64,000 nt of DNA from Lytechinus pictus (taxonomy: Eukaryota > Echinodermata > Echinoidea > Temnopleuroida > Toxopneustidae): the NCBI RefSeq assembly GCF_037042905.1, contig NC_087261.1:12164217-12228216 (forward strand). Reading direction: 5' to 3'. Each line of letters begins with the position of its first letter. Position 1 is the first letter of the stretch. The position numbers and the translations under genes are program-made. The notes beneath the pieces are model-generated. The model was not told the origin of the DNA. It did not search any database and saw only the letters and a program-made list of their open reading frames with translations. Shown piece by piece: positions 45,676 through 57,300 of this stretch.

Positions 45676-48263
45676 GTGAAACTAGAAAGTAGAAAAGATA
45701 CGTCCAAATTCGATTTCAAATTGTAAATTTTTGGAAGAGATGAGCAGCAAGAATGAGCTTTCCTTTTTTCGGAACATTAATTAAAATGATATTCAGAAAA
45801 TAACCTTATACCTTACATTTTCCCAGTCCCTTTATCTTCTTTTTGGTTTTTGGTCGTAGAACTTTTGGGGCCCAGGGCCCAAAACCATTCCATTTGTACG
45901 CCAGTGCCACGTATGTGGAGTCCGGGGCGGAGCCTCTCTCATTACCTCTCGAGATTCATTCAGCCATTATCAAAACTTGCCGTTATTTTCAATGAAATCG
46001 CGGGTATATAATTACAAAACATATTACTTCAGAGAGGGCACAACATGGGAAATGAGGGGGGAAAGCGGCACGAGCGAGCGAAGCGAACGAGAAAACTGTT
46101 GTTGTGAATTTTAAAAATATAATTACAGGGCATGTGTAGCCTTGCGCAATTCTTGGGCGGTATGTCAGGAACCTCTCAAAGTTTAATAATTTCCTGATTG
46201 GGAATGTTATTGCTTGAAATTTAGCAAGCTTTTATGGACTTAATACGCCATCCTATTCTTTCTTCCCCTTCTTTATTTTCAAACCTCGGCAGCCCGAGTG
46301 TGAACCTAAATTCTTGTCTTTTTCATTTTCTTTTTTCTTCATGATTCAACTTTTCCCCTTTAGCTTTTTAGCCAATTTCATTCTACCTCATTTTCCAATT
46401 CTTTTTGCCTTTTTTCTATTTCCCGCCATAAAATCGAGTTCCAATTTGCCATCTCTTAATCTATGTCATCTATCTCACTCATTTATTGGTATTTCGGAAC
46501 AATAATCTTTATCACCTGTTCTTTTCTTCATTTTTGTCCCCTTTCCTTCCGTTTTCCCCTTCTTTTTTTTGTTATGTCCTTCCTTTCCTCCCTTTTCCGA
46601 CTTTACTCCTTTTCTACCAGTCATGCGTCTGCCTTATCTTTACTTTTCCTTTCCCTCTTCACACAAGATTGTCAACGAAGAATGGAAGCATTAATCATTT
46701 CGACAGTGTGTACAATCATACACGTGCCCTCCCACCCTCGCAAACACACATTATGACATTTCACAAAAAAGACAATAAAAACATTGATTAGAATGATTCC
46801 GTCAGAATGATTCCATGTATAAAAATGTAAACTCATAAATCATGATTTTCTCCACCACACTTATGGAGGATATGTACTGGGTTAATGGGATATGCTTTCG
46901 CTTCTCGACATCCAAGACACCTGAGCCAGGATAACTTCCACCATTTTCATTGGTTGTGTCGATACCGCCTTGGTGTTCGCCAGCCAATCAGCAGAGATCA
47001 AAGAAAGGAGACCTCCACCTTTATTTAGCCATTTCGATCCCATATTTCTCACAATCACGCATACAGCTAGGCGCCACATGCCAGAAGTTTGTCAAAAGAC
47101 AAAAAGGCCAATCAGAATCCGTTGTCGAAAAACGATGCATTTTATTTTAACTCTGCATGCTCTATAACTACATCAGCGAGCGGGCTTGGTAACTTCGGGA
47201 CGAATTAAGTCGACGTTCTGTGCAGAACGTTATTACAAAATACCTCCCCTTAAATCATCAGAAAGTTTTGCTCACGCGATGAACCTTTAGTCCTACTTTA
47301 GCAAAATATTGCCAATCTCGCATATTTGTCTCAACATTCAGTTGCCGCTAGATCTACAAAAATGGCAAGTATACTCTAAGACCTACTCCGACAATGTAGA
47401 CATATTGCCAGTTGATAATTATGGTTAAGATTCTCATACCCAAGCATGACTTTTTGATTATGTAGCGTCACCCATTTTTGCATAAAGCTTTTATGTCACA
47501 ATCGTACATTTAATCTATTTCTGCAAGAATTATTACCCTTCTGAGATCAAATGACTATGATAATTGGCATCACGATCTATATTGATTTTTGATGGTAACT
47601 TTGAAAGACGTTTCAATTTCAAGCGTTTACTTTTCATGTGTAAAAAGGACATTTAAACGTTGTCTGTAACCATACAATATATATATAAAAATTACAAGGA
47701 TCGAGTTAAATTGGCAATAAAACTTTGATGCATAATTTTACAAAATCTATAGCGTGTTTACACATGATGTAGACAACATCAAAATTAGGCTCTGATAAGA
47801 AACAGAGCTTGAAATGATAAGTACTTCTGTGATTGAATTCAATTTAGTTATAAAGTCAAATTATGATTGTGTATACCAAATTATTGACCATTATACACTG
47901 CCTGAGAAAAAACAAATAAGACCATCAAAGTAAAACAAAGGAGTGTACATTATGTTGATGGTGATGGTGGTATCCATGGTGATGATTATAGTGATGCTGG
48001 ATGTGATGATGATAGTGATGATGATGAGGTAATTGAGATGATCTTCATGATGATTATCAAACTGAATGATGACATTTGACATGTTCGAGGTGGTCATACC
48101 GGCGGTCAGGCCCCACTTGGTCGTGAAAATGATATGATATAACCATTGATGGTGTTTGAAACGGGAGATTCCTACGTTGATATTGACTATAAGGCTGATG
48201 AGATTGGCACGTCACAATATTTTACTTTTACTCTCGTCGTTTTATATCGAATTTTAACAGATT
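45676..48263. other. Intergenic, no gene recognised
   Basis: Holds a GAGCGAGCGAAGCGAACGAG fragment (46069), a pyrimidine-rich stretch (46250-46670), short (TA)n at 47672-47688 and a GATGATGGTGATG-type tract (47955-48025). Pyrimidine-rich frames 46314-46791 look like low-complexity translations. This stretch includes the upstream region of the EGF/lectin gene; no convincing promoter motif was found apart from a TTTATATC at 48241. Confidence 0.4.
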
Positions 48264-48309
48264 ATGTGTTCGCTATTCAAGTACGGACTCGCAGCATGTT
48301 TGTTACCAG
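48264..48309 (+). CDS. EGF/lectin gene exon 1: signal peptide
   Basis: The ATG at 48264 gives MCSLFKYGLAACLLLP plus one base before the donor GTAGGC. Joined to exon 2 it yields MCSLFKYGLAACLLLPVILG and then SSNG, a classical secretion signal: a lysine near the start, a hydrophobic core and small residues before the predicted cleavage near Ser-Ser-Asn-Gly. The in-frame phase-1 join to exon 2 is the main support. Confidence 0.8.
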
Positions 48310-51300
48310 GTAGGCTTTTCAAACATATTATTTCGATTCTTGCATGATCTTTATGAAGGAATCTAGTGAAAAAGAATTTTTCTTGAGCTAAGTATTAACA
48401 CTTGAATTAATTTCATGACAAATAGGCCTGCTTCGTTTTATAAATATGTGATGAAAATGCAAGACTGTGGAACATGAATAACTGGCTCGAAACCCAATGA
48501 CGGAACTTTGGTATGAATGATGAATCCTCCCTTATAATAAATGCACACGTTGTATTCGGGAGGACATATAGATAGATAGATTAATTGAAATGTCCGTTAT
48601 GCATATATTGTGTGTCCCAGTTTGATTCCTCCCAAGTTAAAATCATCTAAGCATTGAACTCGTGATGGGGACTGTACTATGCACATTACATGGTTTGTTC
48701 GGCTAGGGTTCCATGACATTTACTCCGGCGACAATTAGTCCGCTTTAAATCCCAAACACTGATCGAATGACGAACTTAAAGGGATGGTCCGGGCTGAAAA
48801 TATTTATATCTTAATACAGTCACTGAACAAAATGCCGAAAATTTCATCAAAATCGGATAACAAATAATAAAGTTATTGAAGTTTAAAGTTTAGCAATATT
48901 TTGGGGAAACAGTCGTCATGAATATGTGATGTTACATCTCCACTTTCCGTTTTCTTATGTTATTACATGAAATCATAATTTCTTTTATTATTTCATACTT
49001 GTGTGAATAATATGTCTCCCTTATAATGAAATAAGTTGCAGCAATAAATATATAATGCACTAAATCAGTTGTCAATCCAATTTTTCTAGTTCTTGGAGGA
49101 AAACATTTGAATAAACCTAATTTCATATAATAAAATACAAAAGAACAAGTGGGGATGTGACATCATCAGCCCACCTAATGAATATTCATGACGACTGTTT
49201 TCACAAAATATTGCTTAACTTTAAAATTCAATAACTTTGTTATTTGTTATCCGATTTTGATAACATTTTCGGCAGTTTGCTCAGTGAATTCTACTCTATT
49301 TATTAAGCTATAAATACTTTCAGCCCGGACCATCCCTTTAAACCCTGGGTTTAACATTATACCCTACCCTAAACCTAACCCTATAACATATAACCATATT
49401 GCAACCCCAACCCGGATAAATTGTCGCAGGAGCAAATGTCGTGTCAACTTCATGCTAATCAATGTCACTTTTATCCTACCGTTTTGAGTAACTGGAATCG
49501 AATTGGCTCAATCATCAGCCCGAATGCAACATATTCTGAGTGACATGAATTAAGATTTCCAGGTACTTTACCTCGAATCAGAGTTAATCCCAGCTAAATA
49601 ACGAAGTTTTAAAAAATGTAAAATTCAGGTTGAATACAATATACTAGTAGACATTACATTAAAATCCGACGGTATCGGCAATACTTTGAATTTATTTTCA
49701 ACTAATTATTTCAGTTATACTTGGTTCATCGAATGGATCAACTGCGTGTCCAGATGGCTTAGGTCTGAATTACACCTTACCAATGTTTCTTGAATGCCGG
49801 AAGAAACTTCATCCCAATGGAAGTATGGTTCAGACTATTCCAAAGATCATTCGCGTTTCATCTACTGAGGACTCGTGTCCCACCAGGAATGATAACTCAC
49901 AAACCTTTGGTCACCGAGTTTGTAGATTTCCAGGTAAGCTGGTCCCCTTTCGACCCCATGGCTCATATTCTGAGCTCAGGTTTAAGTTATACACTAGACC
50001 CCGTTGATCTGATCAGTCATATCTATGGAAAGCCGGCAACATCAACACCTATTGCATGTTTGCTCGAAATATTTGTCTAGATATGCTGTACCCTACAGTT
50101 CGGGTTAATCAGATCAATCGTAACTCTTTGTAAGACGTGCCCCTGGTCTATCAGTACAGCTTTAATCTATCAGCTCAATTGACACTCAAATAATTCAGAG
50201 CTATCTAGTAGTAGTAACCAAAATTGTTTCCTTCAGCAGTAACGTGAAACATATGAGCACAGCAAACATTTGAATTTTTCAATAGCATTTTTTGCTTCCC
50301 ATAAATTTAGCACATAGTTAGACCACAGTCCAAGTTTAACCAGATTTCAGTAAACGGGCTTATGATTTTAACGGAGCTGAGTCCACTGGGCAAGGAATTC
50401 GTTTAACTGCGCACCAAAATGTAACTCGAACTTTTTACTTAAGTCTAACCGAATTGCCTGAAATATGCCTTGCGATGGCTGGCGAAAGGCATTATTTACA
50501 AAATCGTTTTCAATGGTATCTAATGGTAAATCATATTTACCCTTCATGTTTGGGTTCGTACATCTTCTGAACTAACAGCTGCGATTATTCAAATTCGCGC
50601 GGAAATTTTGAACATGTTTAAAACTTCCCGACGAATTGAAAAATCGTTGGTCATCTGTTTGAATTCGCATCTCTTATTTAGTCTGCGGTAATCGTTCGTT
50701 TATCGTTCGTGTGTTTTTGTCGCGCATAGTCCCTCTTCGCGCTTTTGCCAAAGTGGACCGATCTCGAAAGAACCCGTAACGAAGCAACACGATGACACAA
50801 CGAACAAATTTGCCTGATCTATTCCCTCGTCTTCGTTTCTAATCGCACGCCATATCAAACCATTGGTGACTATTCCTTCGTCTTATTGGGATATATCAAC
50901 ACTTCGCTCGCCTTCGGAAGCAATTTTCTCAAAGAGGTGAACCGAAAAATCGATATCCTTTGAATGTCATATTTCTCCTTCGCTTACCGTTCGTTGATAA
51001 AATTTGTCAACAGTTACTGATCGCATGATCTGAAGGAAATTTTATTTGAATTTCGTTGAATTCGCGTGCATTTCGTTCATTTTACCATTCGTCACCCTTC
51101 GTCCGCCTACATTCGGTCAGGTGTGAGGGGGCTTTAAAGGACAGAGTGGTTTTTATTTGCATTAATTAGTTGTAAAATCGGTTTCTGAACCTCGGAAATT
51201 TGTCAAAAAAGCATTAATTTTGGAGGGTTTATTTCCAATAGGTCTAATGCCAATTGGTCTAATTACCAACTCGTCTACTATCATTTGGTCAATCATCAAT

Positions 51301-54300
51301 TCGTCCACTATCCACATGGTCTAATTGCCATTTCGTCTGATAACCAGTTGGTCCAATAGCCATTTAGTCAGTAAATCATTTGGTCTAATTGGAAAAGTGT
51401 TAATTGGGCGAAAAGAATGAAAAGAAAATGGGTACTAGACCAACTGGTTATTAGACGAAATGGTCATAGGCGAACTGGTGATTAGAAGACGTGATGATTG
51501 GAGCAAACGGTTACTGGACTGAATGGTTGTTAGACGAAATGGCATTAGACTAAATGAAGGTTGATGAGCATAATGGTGAGTGGACGAGTTGGCAGTGGAC
51601 GAATTGGCAATTTACTATTGGGAGGCTGGAACCTATATTTTTTTAAGCACTACGTCTGAACAGAGACTAGTATCATCGTTTGATACCTCATCTTCACTGT
51701 TTATGTATCTTGCAAAATTGTTGTAACAGCATTTATGTCGTTCAATTTTCTGAGAACACGAAACAGACTTTGAGGCCCACGTATGTCCGTGGCCTTTACA
51801 GTGTATGACGCCATGTTCAGGTAGTAGGTACTATGTTGAACGGAATACAGCAGTGAAGACGAGGGTTCACAAAAAGCAGCAATATGCGTATAGTACGTAA
51901 AAATACAATTTGAGATAACTTTGAAAAATTAAGAGGATAAATTGTCCTATAGTTTTATTTGTAGAGAAACCCCGAAGTGTTTAGAGAGGAAAATTACTTT
52001 GTTAAGCTACTTGGGAACATATCTATTGCGACATGAATGCATTGAGAAGTAAATCGGTGTGTTGTCGTTCAAGTAGGGCTATATTTTGAGACCACATTGC
52101 TCAGAATGATGGATTGTGGGTAATGAACCTTGCCAGATCGAAGTCATTGAGGAATTGAGGTGGGGCTATTAGGGCTGTTGGTTCGTGCGCCCTTTAAAAC
52201 ATGTCTTTGAGCTAGCTTTGGAAATATAAACCAGCCTCTAATTTCATTTGGATAGAGAAAGTAAAATATGTTAAGAGGGAAAGTTAATGTCTAATTATAC
52301 TTGTTACAATAATCTTCGTAGTAGGAATCGTACTCAGAGTGTAACATGGAAATATCAGTCGTTTTTTTAACGTTAGGAGACTAGAAAGTGGATCAAGAAA
52401 GTCAAGTATTTGATAATAATAAGATACTTACATAGAAAATTTGTGCTTAAAAAAAAAATCCTGCAGCAGAGTCTCGAGAACACATGTAATCTTACATGTA
52501 TATGTGTAAATTACAGAAAATTTGCATTTGGTGTATGTTAATTTAAAAATGTATTGTATTAAAACTGTTCCCCCCTTTTTTAAACAGACCTGTTTTGTAA
52601 AATTGTAGAAAAATTAAAGAAAGTCTTTCCTGTTATAAAAATTTACAGAAAGATTTGGTTATTTCTTTCTGTAAAATCTGTTTTTTTAATTTGTCTTCTG
52701 CTTTTCTAACAGTGTAAGATACATCATAATGTTCGTTTATCCGAAGGATTGTTATACCGAAAATGAAATAATTTCAGACGTTCATTGAGGTGTAATTATT
52801 GCTCTCCCTCATCATGCTCATTGGATTTACACAGTATAAATGAAATCGTTTCCAAAGTGGAATATAAAGCAAATAACCACATTCCTGCATTGGTTTCAGA
52901 TAATATGTTAAACTACTATTTCTTCAGCGATGTGCATGCATCTGTCATCGATTTTCAGCTTCCCTTCGAAGAAATCCACATCCATTTGACCTCTGAATTG
53001 ACTTTTTTTAAGTTGTAAATTATAAGACTTTATTTACACTTTCTTTCCTTGGTTATCAGCACTTACTTCTTAGAGGACTAGGTATGTGAAAGGGAGCACT
53101 ATGATCTATGAAGATGTAATCATAATTTGTGTTTTTACAATTCATTTCCGGTGTATTTATTTCATGAAAATTATCAATTTTATGTAATGTGTGGAATGAA
53201 ATTCACCAGTCACATTCATCGGAATATATTTCATTTTCCCCAACAGATCATTAAGGGTATTATGTCGCGTACACTATAGGCCTTGTGATGTTTGCAGTGT
53301 TTAATTTCATTATGCAGTATTGGCTCCATCATTGTATACATATATATCTGCGATGCGAATAGGCCTACATGTAATGAATGGACCTATCTGCCACAAAATG
53401 TCACGTATTTCGTATCAAATATAGATTCCGTTTACCAAAACCCCAGTATGGAAAAAGGGTTAAAGTACTTTAGAATCAAGTAATTATCGATTTGCCTAGT
53501 GGTCATGCACAAACAGTTATTTAATTTACATTAGCAGTAGTTCAAACCAATGAAGCTGCACGATCAACGTCTTGAAAACAAAACCCTCAAAGCAAAAACT
53601 TTTTGAAAATCGACAATCATAAGCCAAATCGGCAAACTCCCGTTCAGTGGCGTACCGTGGGTCACGGCATGGGGGGGGGGGCACCTGCAACATTTTTGAG
53701 TCACTTAGTGAGCGCGCAAAGCGCTCTCAGTTGCCACAAAATGCCGCAAAATGTCACGTATTTCGTATCAAATATGGATTCCGTTTACCTAAACCCCATT
53801 ATGGAAAAAGGGTTAAAGTACTTTAGAATCAAATAATTGAATGATTTGCCTAGTGGTCATGGTGATAAGCACAAACAGTTATTTCATTTACATTAGTAGT
53901 TCAAACCAATGAAGCAACACGATCAACGTCTCGAAAACAAAACCCTCAAAGCAAAAACTTTTGAAAATCGACAATCATAAGCCAAACCGGCAAACTCCCG
54001 TTCAGTGGCGTACCGTGGGTCACGGCATGGGGGGGGGGGGCACCTGCAAACATTTTGAGTCACTTAGTGAGCGCGCAAAGCGCTCTCAGTTGCCACAAAA
54101 TGTCACGTATTTCGTATCAAATATGGATTCCGTTTATCAAAACCCCTTTATGGAAAAGGGGTTAAAGTACTTTAGAATCAAATAATTGATCGATTTGCCT
54201 AGTAGTCATGGTAATAAGCACAAACAGTTATTTCATTTACATTAGTAGTTCAAACCAATGAAGCAACACAATCAACGTCTTGAAAACAAAACCCTCAAAG

Positions 54301-57300
54301 CAAAAACTTTTGAAAATCGACAATCATAAGCAAAATCGGCAAACTCCCGTTCAGTGGCGTACCGTGGGTCACGGCATGGGGGGGGGGGGCACCTGCAAAA
54401 ATTTGAGTCACTTAGTGAGCACGCGAAGCGCGCTCAGGTGCCAGGAATGCACTAATAGAGACAGTCTAAGGACAGTGCCATTAAACGGATATGTATCTCA
54501 CTGATCAAATAATGCAAGCGCGAAGCGCGAGATGAAAATTCTTGGTATTCAGACCTAAAAAGGGACATTATAACCATTTTGTTATATCATGATACGTGCA
54601 TGTCTCGTTAAACATTGCGAGCACGCAGCGCTAGCTAAAATTGTTGTATATATTGACCCAAAACGGAGATTTTAAGGACTATATTTTAGGAATCCATTAG
54701 CATTATACATATCTCACCAGTAATCTAATGCGAGTGCCAAGCGCTTGCTAAATTTGTTAGAATTACATCTAAACGCATGAAGCACTTGTAGTCATTGTAA
54801 TTATGATTAACGTACGCATGTCACTAATGAAATATTGCGAGCGCGAGCTGAAAATCTATGAAATTCAGACATGAAGAGGGGCATTTTAAGGCTTATTTAT
54901 AGAATTCACTAAGACCATACGTATTTCACTAACCAAATGATGCGAGCGCGAAGCACTAGCTGACATTTTTGTTTATGTTGACCCCTAAACAGGGAGATTT
55001 TAAGGACTCTATTTTAGGAATCCATTAAGAGAATACATATCTCACCATAGTCATCTAATGCGAGTGCCAAGCGCTTGCTAAATTTGTTAGACTTACACAT
55101 GAAGCACTTGTCATGCTTGTAGTCATTGTAATCATGATTAACATACGCATCTCACTAATCAAATATTGCGAGCGGGAAGCGCGAGCTGAAAATTTAGGAA
55201 ATTCAGACCTGAAGAGGGGCATTTTAAGGCTTGTTTGTAGGAATTCACTAAGATCATACGTATTTCACTAACCAAATGATGCGAGCGCTCCCGATATTTC
55301 AAAAGGTCATTAATCATAAAAACGAAGAAATTACATGTACCACTAATGTTCGCTATTTTGGTAAGTCAGAAAATGAAAAGTGGGATTTGCTGCATTTCCC
55401 GAAGTTTTGTTAATCCGACAATAATATTGAGTTTGATATTCAGAAGGTTCTTGATAATGACAATAGATTAGCATTCCGTACTTCAAAGGTTCGTCTGTCC
55501 GAGAATGAAGTAAGTCTCGGGAGTACGGAGATGGTTCATTAGCTATGGGAACCTTACTTTTTTCGGATTATCAAACTTGCAGAATAATAAGGCTTATTGT
55601 GTTTTCGAATCCTACGAATAAACGATTACTTCCTGTATTAAAACATTTGGACCACTAAACCTTCCAAATATGGAACATTTTACATCTAAGTATAGCTCTG
55701 TGCGTCATGTTGCAAGTCTTCATTGGTGGCAAACGACTGGCATGATGTGGGTGTCTCCACAAACAGGCCGAGAAATTCCTCTTTTGAAAGCGAAAAGGTA
55801 CTCAACAAAGCGGGTGCCTTTGATTTCTATTCTTTTTTTTTTCAAGCGGAGGTGGCATTGCCGAGTGGTCCAAGGTGCAAGACTAGACACATGAGAGTCC
55901 GCGGTTCGATCCTCGGTTAGGAAAATAGTAACGCTTGCAAAAAATTATCATGGAAGATATCCACGAAAGGTGTTCGCACACTAGGTGGTCGCCTGCGTCA
56001 GCCTAGCTTGACTAAGTGACCGTTGTGGACCGTATGTCTGTCGCAATATAGCCGTAAAATACCGTACTACACCCGCTGCGGACTGTTTAGATCAAACGAT
56101 AGCCTCCACAGTATTCCTGTCCAGAACGGTCAAGATGGTCTGTTAACTGTCCTCGACATATTCTGAAATCTACTCTCATGTAGATGTACATAACATAATG
56201 GAGAGAGATGATAATTTTGTCATGACTATCTGAATCGTTTGCATTGAAAACGAATATCAATCACTTCATTCTAATTTTGGTTTTGATTCAGATTGGGATG
56301 AAGATCTATGTGAAAACGGCTGGTGTTTGGAGACTATGAAAAGTTACAAATGCATCTGCTTTGCTGGATTTCAAAGACCCCTCTGCAGTGGCGTACCTAG
56401 GATTTTTCACAGGGTGGGGGGGGGGGGGGCAAATTCGTCCGCCAAAAAAATTGACAAGCATAAAAAAAAAAGGTCTTCAACCACAAATAAAGAATTTCGT
56501 ACCAGAAAAAAAATTGACAAGCCAAAAAAAAAAAGGTCTTCAAGACTCGTTAGGGGGCAAGGATATGTCCCTTGCATGGGTTGTGACTCGTCAGGGGGGG
56601 GGGGGGCAGTCTGCACCCTCTGCCCCCCCCCCGTAGGTACGCTAGTGCCCCTCTGCAATTGCAATGAAGACTAAGTGACCGTTGTGGACCGTATGTCTGT
56701 CGCACTATAGCCGTAGAATACCGTACTACACCCGCTGCGGACTGTTTAGATCAAACGATAGCCTGCACAGTATTCCTGTCCAGAACGGTCAAGATGGTCT
56801 GTTAACTGTCCTCGACATATTCTAAAATCTACTCTCGTGTGGAAGTACATAACATAATGGAGAGAGATGATAATTTTGTCATGACTATCTGAATCGTTTG
56901 CATTGAAAACGAATATCAATCACTTCGGCTAATTTTGGTTTTGATTCAGATTGTGATGAAGATCTCTGTGAAAACGGCTGGTGTTTGGAGACTATGAAAA
57001 GTTACAAATGCATCTGCTTTGCTGGATTTCAAGGACCCCTCTGCAATGAACGTGAGAAAATATAAAACTGATTCAACGAATTCTAATATATTTCACATAT
57101 TTTTTTTTACATAAAGTGATGTTTAGCGTAATTGATTTAAAATCAATGATCACTGAAAAACTAACGTGCTTAGTCATATAATTTCGTTGTCAAAATAAAA
57201 AAAAAGTCATGTCAGGACAAATAATAATATATCGTGATTGTAATTTTTTGTTCATATTTCTAGCTGCAGAATCACTATTGACTGACGAAATGATGATGAC

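Larger units (their letters stand above)
56010..57051 (+). repeat. Tandem duplication covering the EGF-1 exon
   Basis: The stretch from 56010 to 56386 is repeated from 56669 to 57045 with few differences, offset 659 bases. It starts GACTAAGTGACCGTTGTGGA and includes the 3' part of intron 2, the acceptor and most of the EGF exon. Copy 1 carries an extra 261-bp element at its end. Confidence 0.92.

Noticed and set aside
46314-46791. Overlapping Phe/Ser/Leu-rich frames
   Set aside because: Pyrimidine-rich low-complexity DNA without splice or domain evidence.
56327-56674. 115-codon frame as a separate gene
   Set aside because: It is the decayed EGF exon reading through an inserted MITE.
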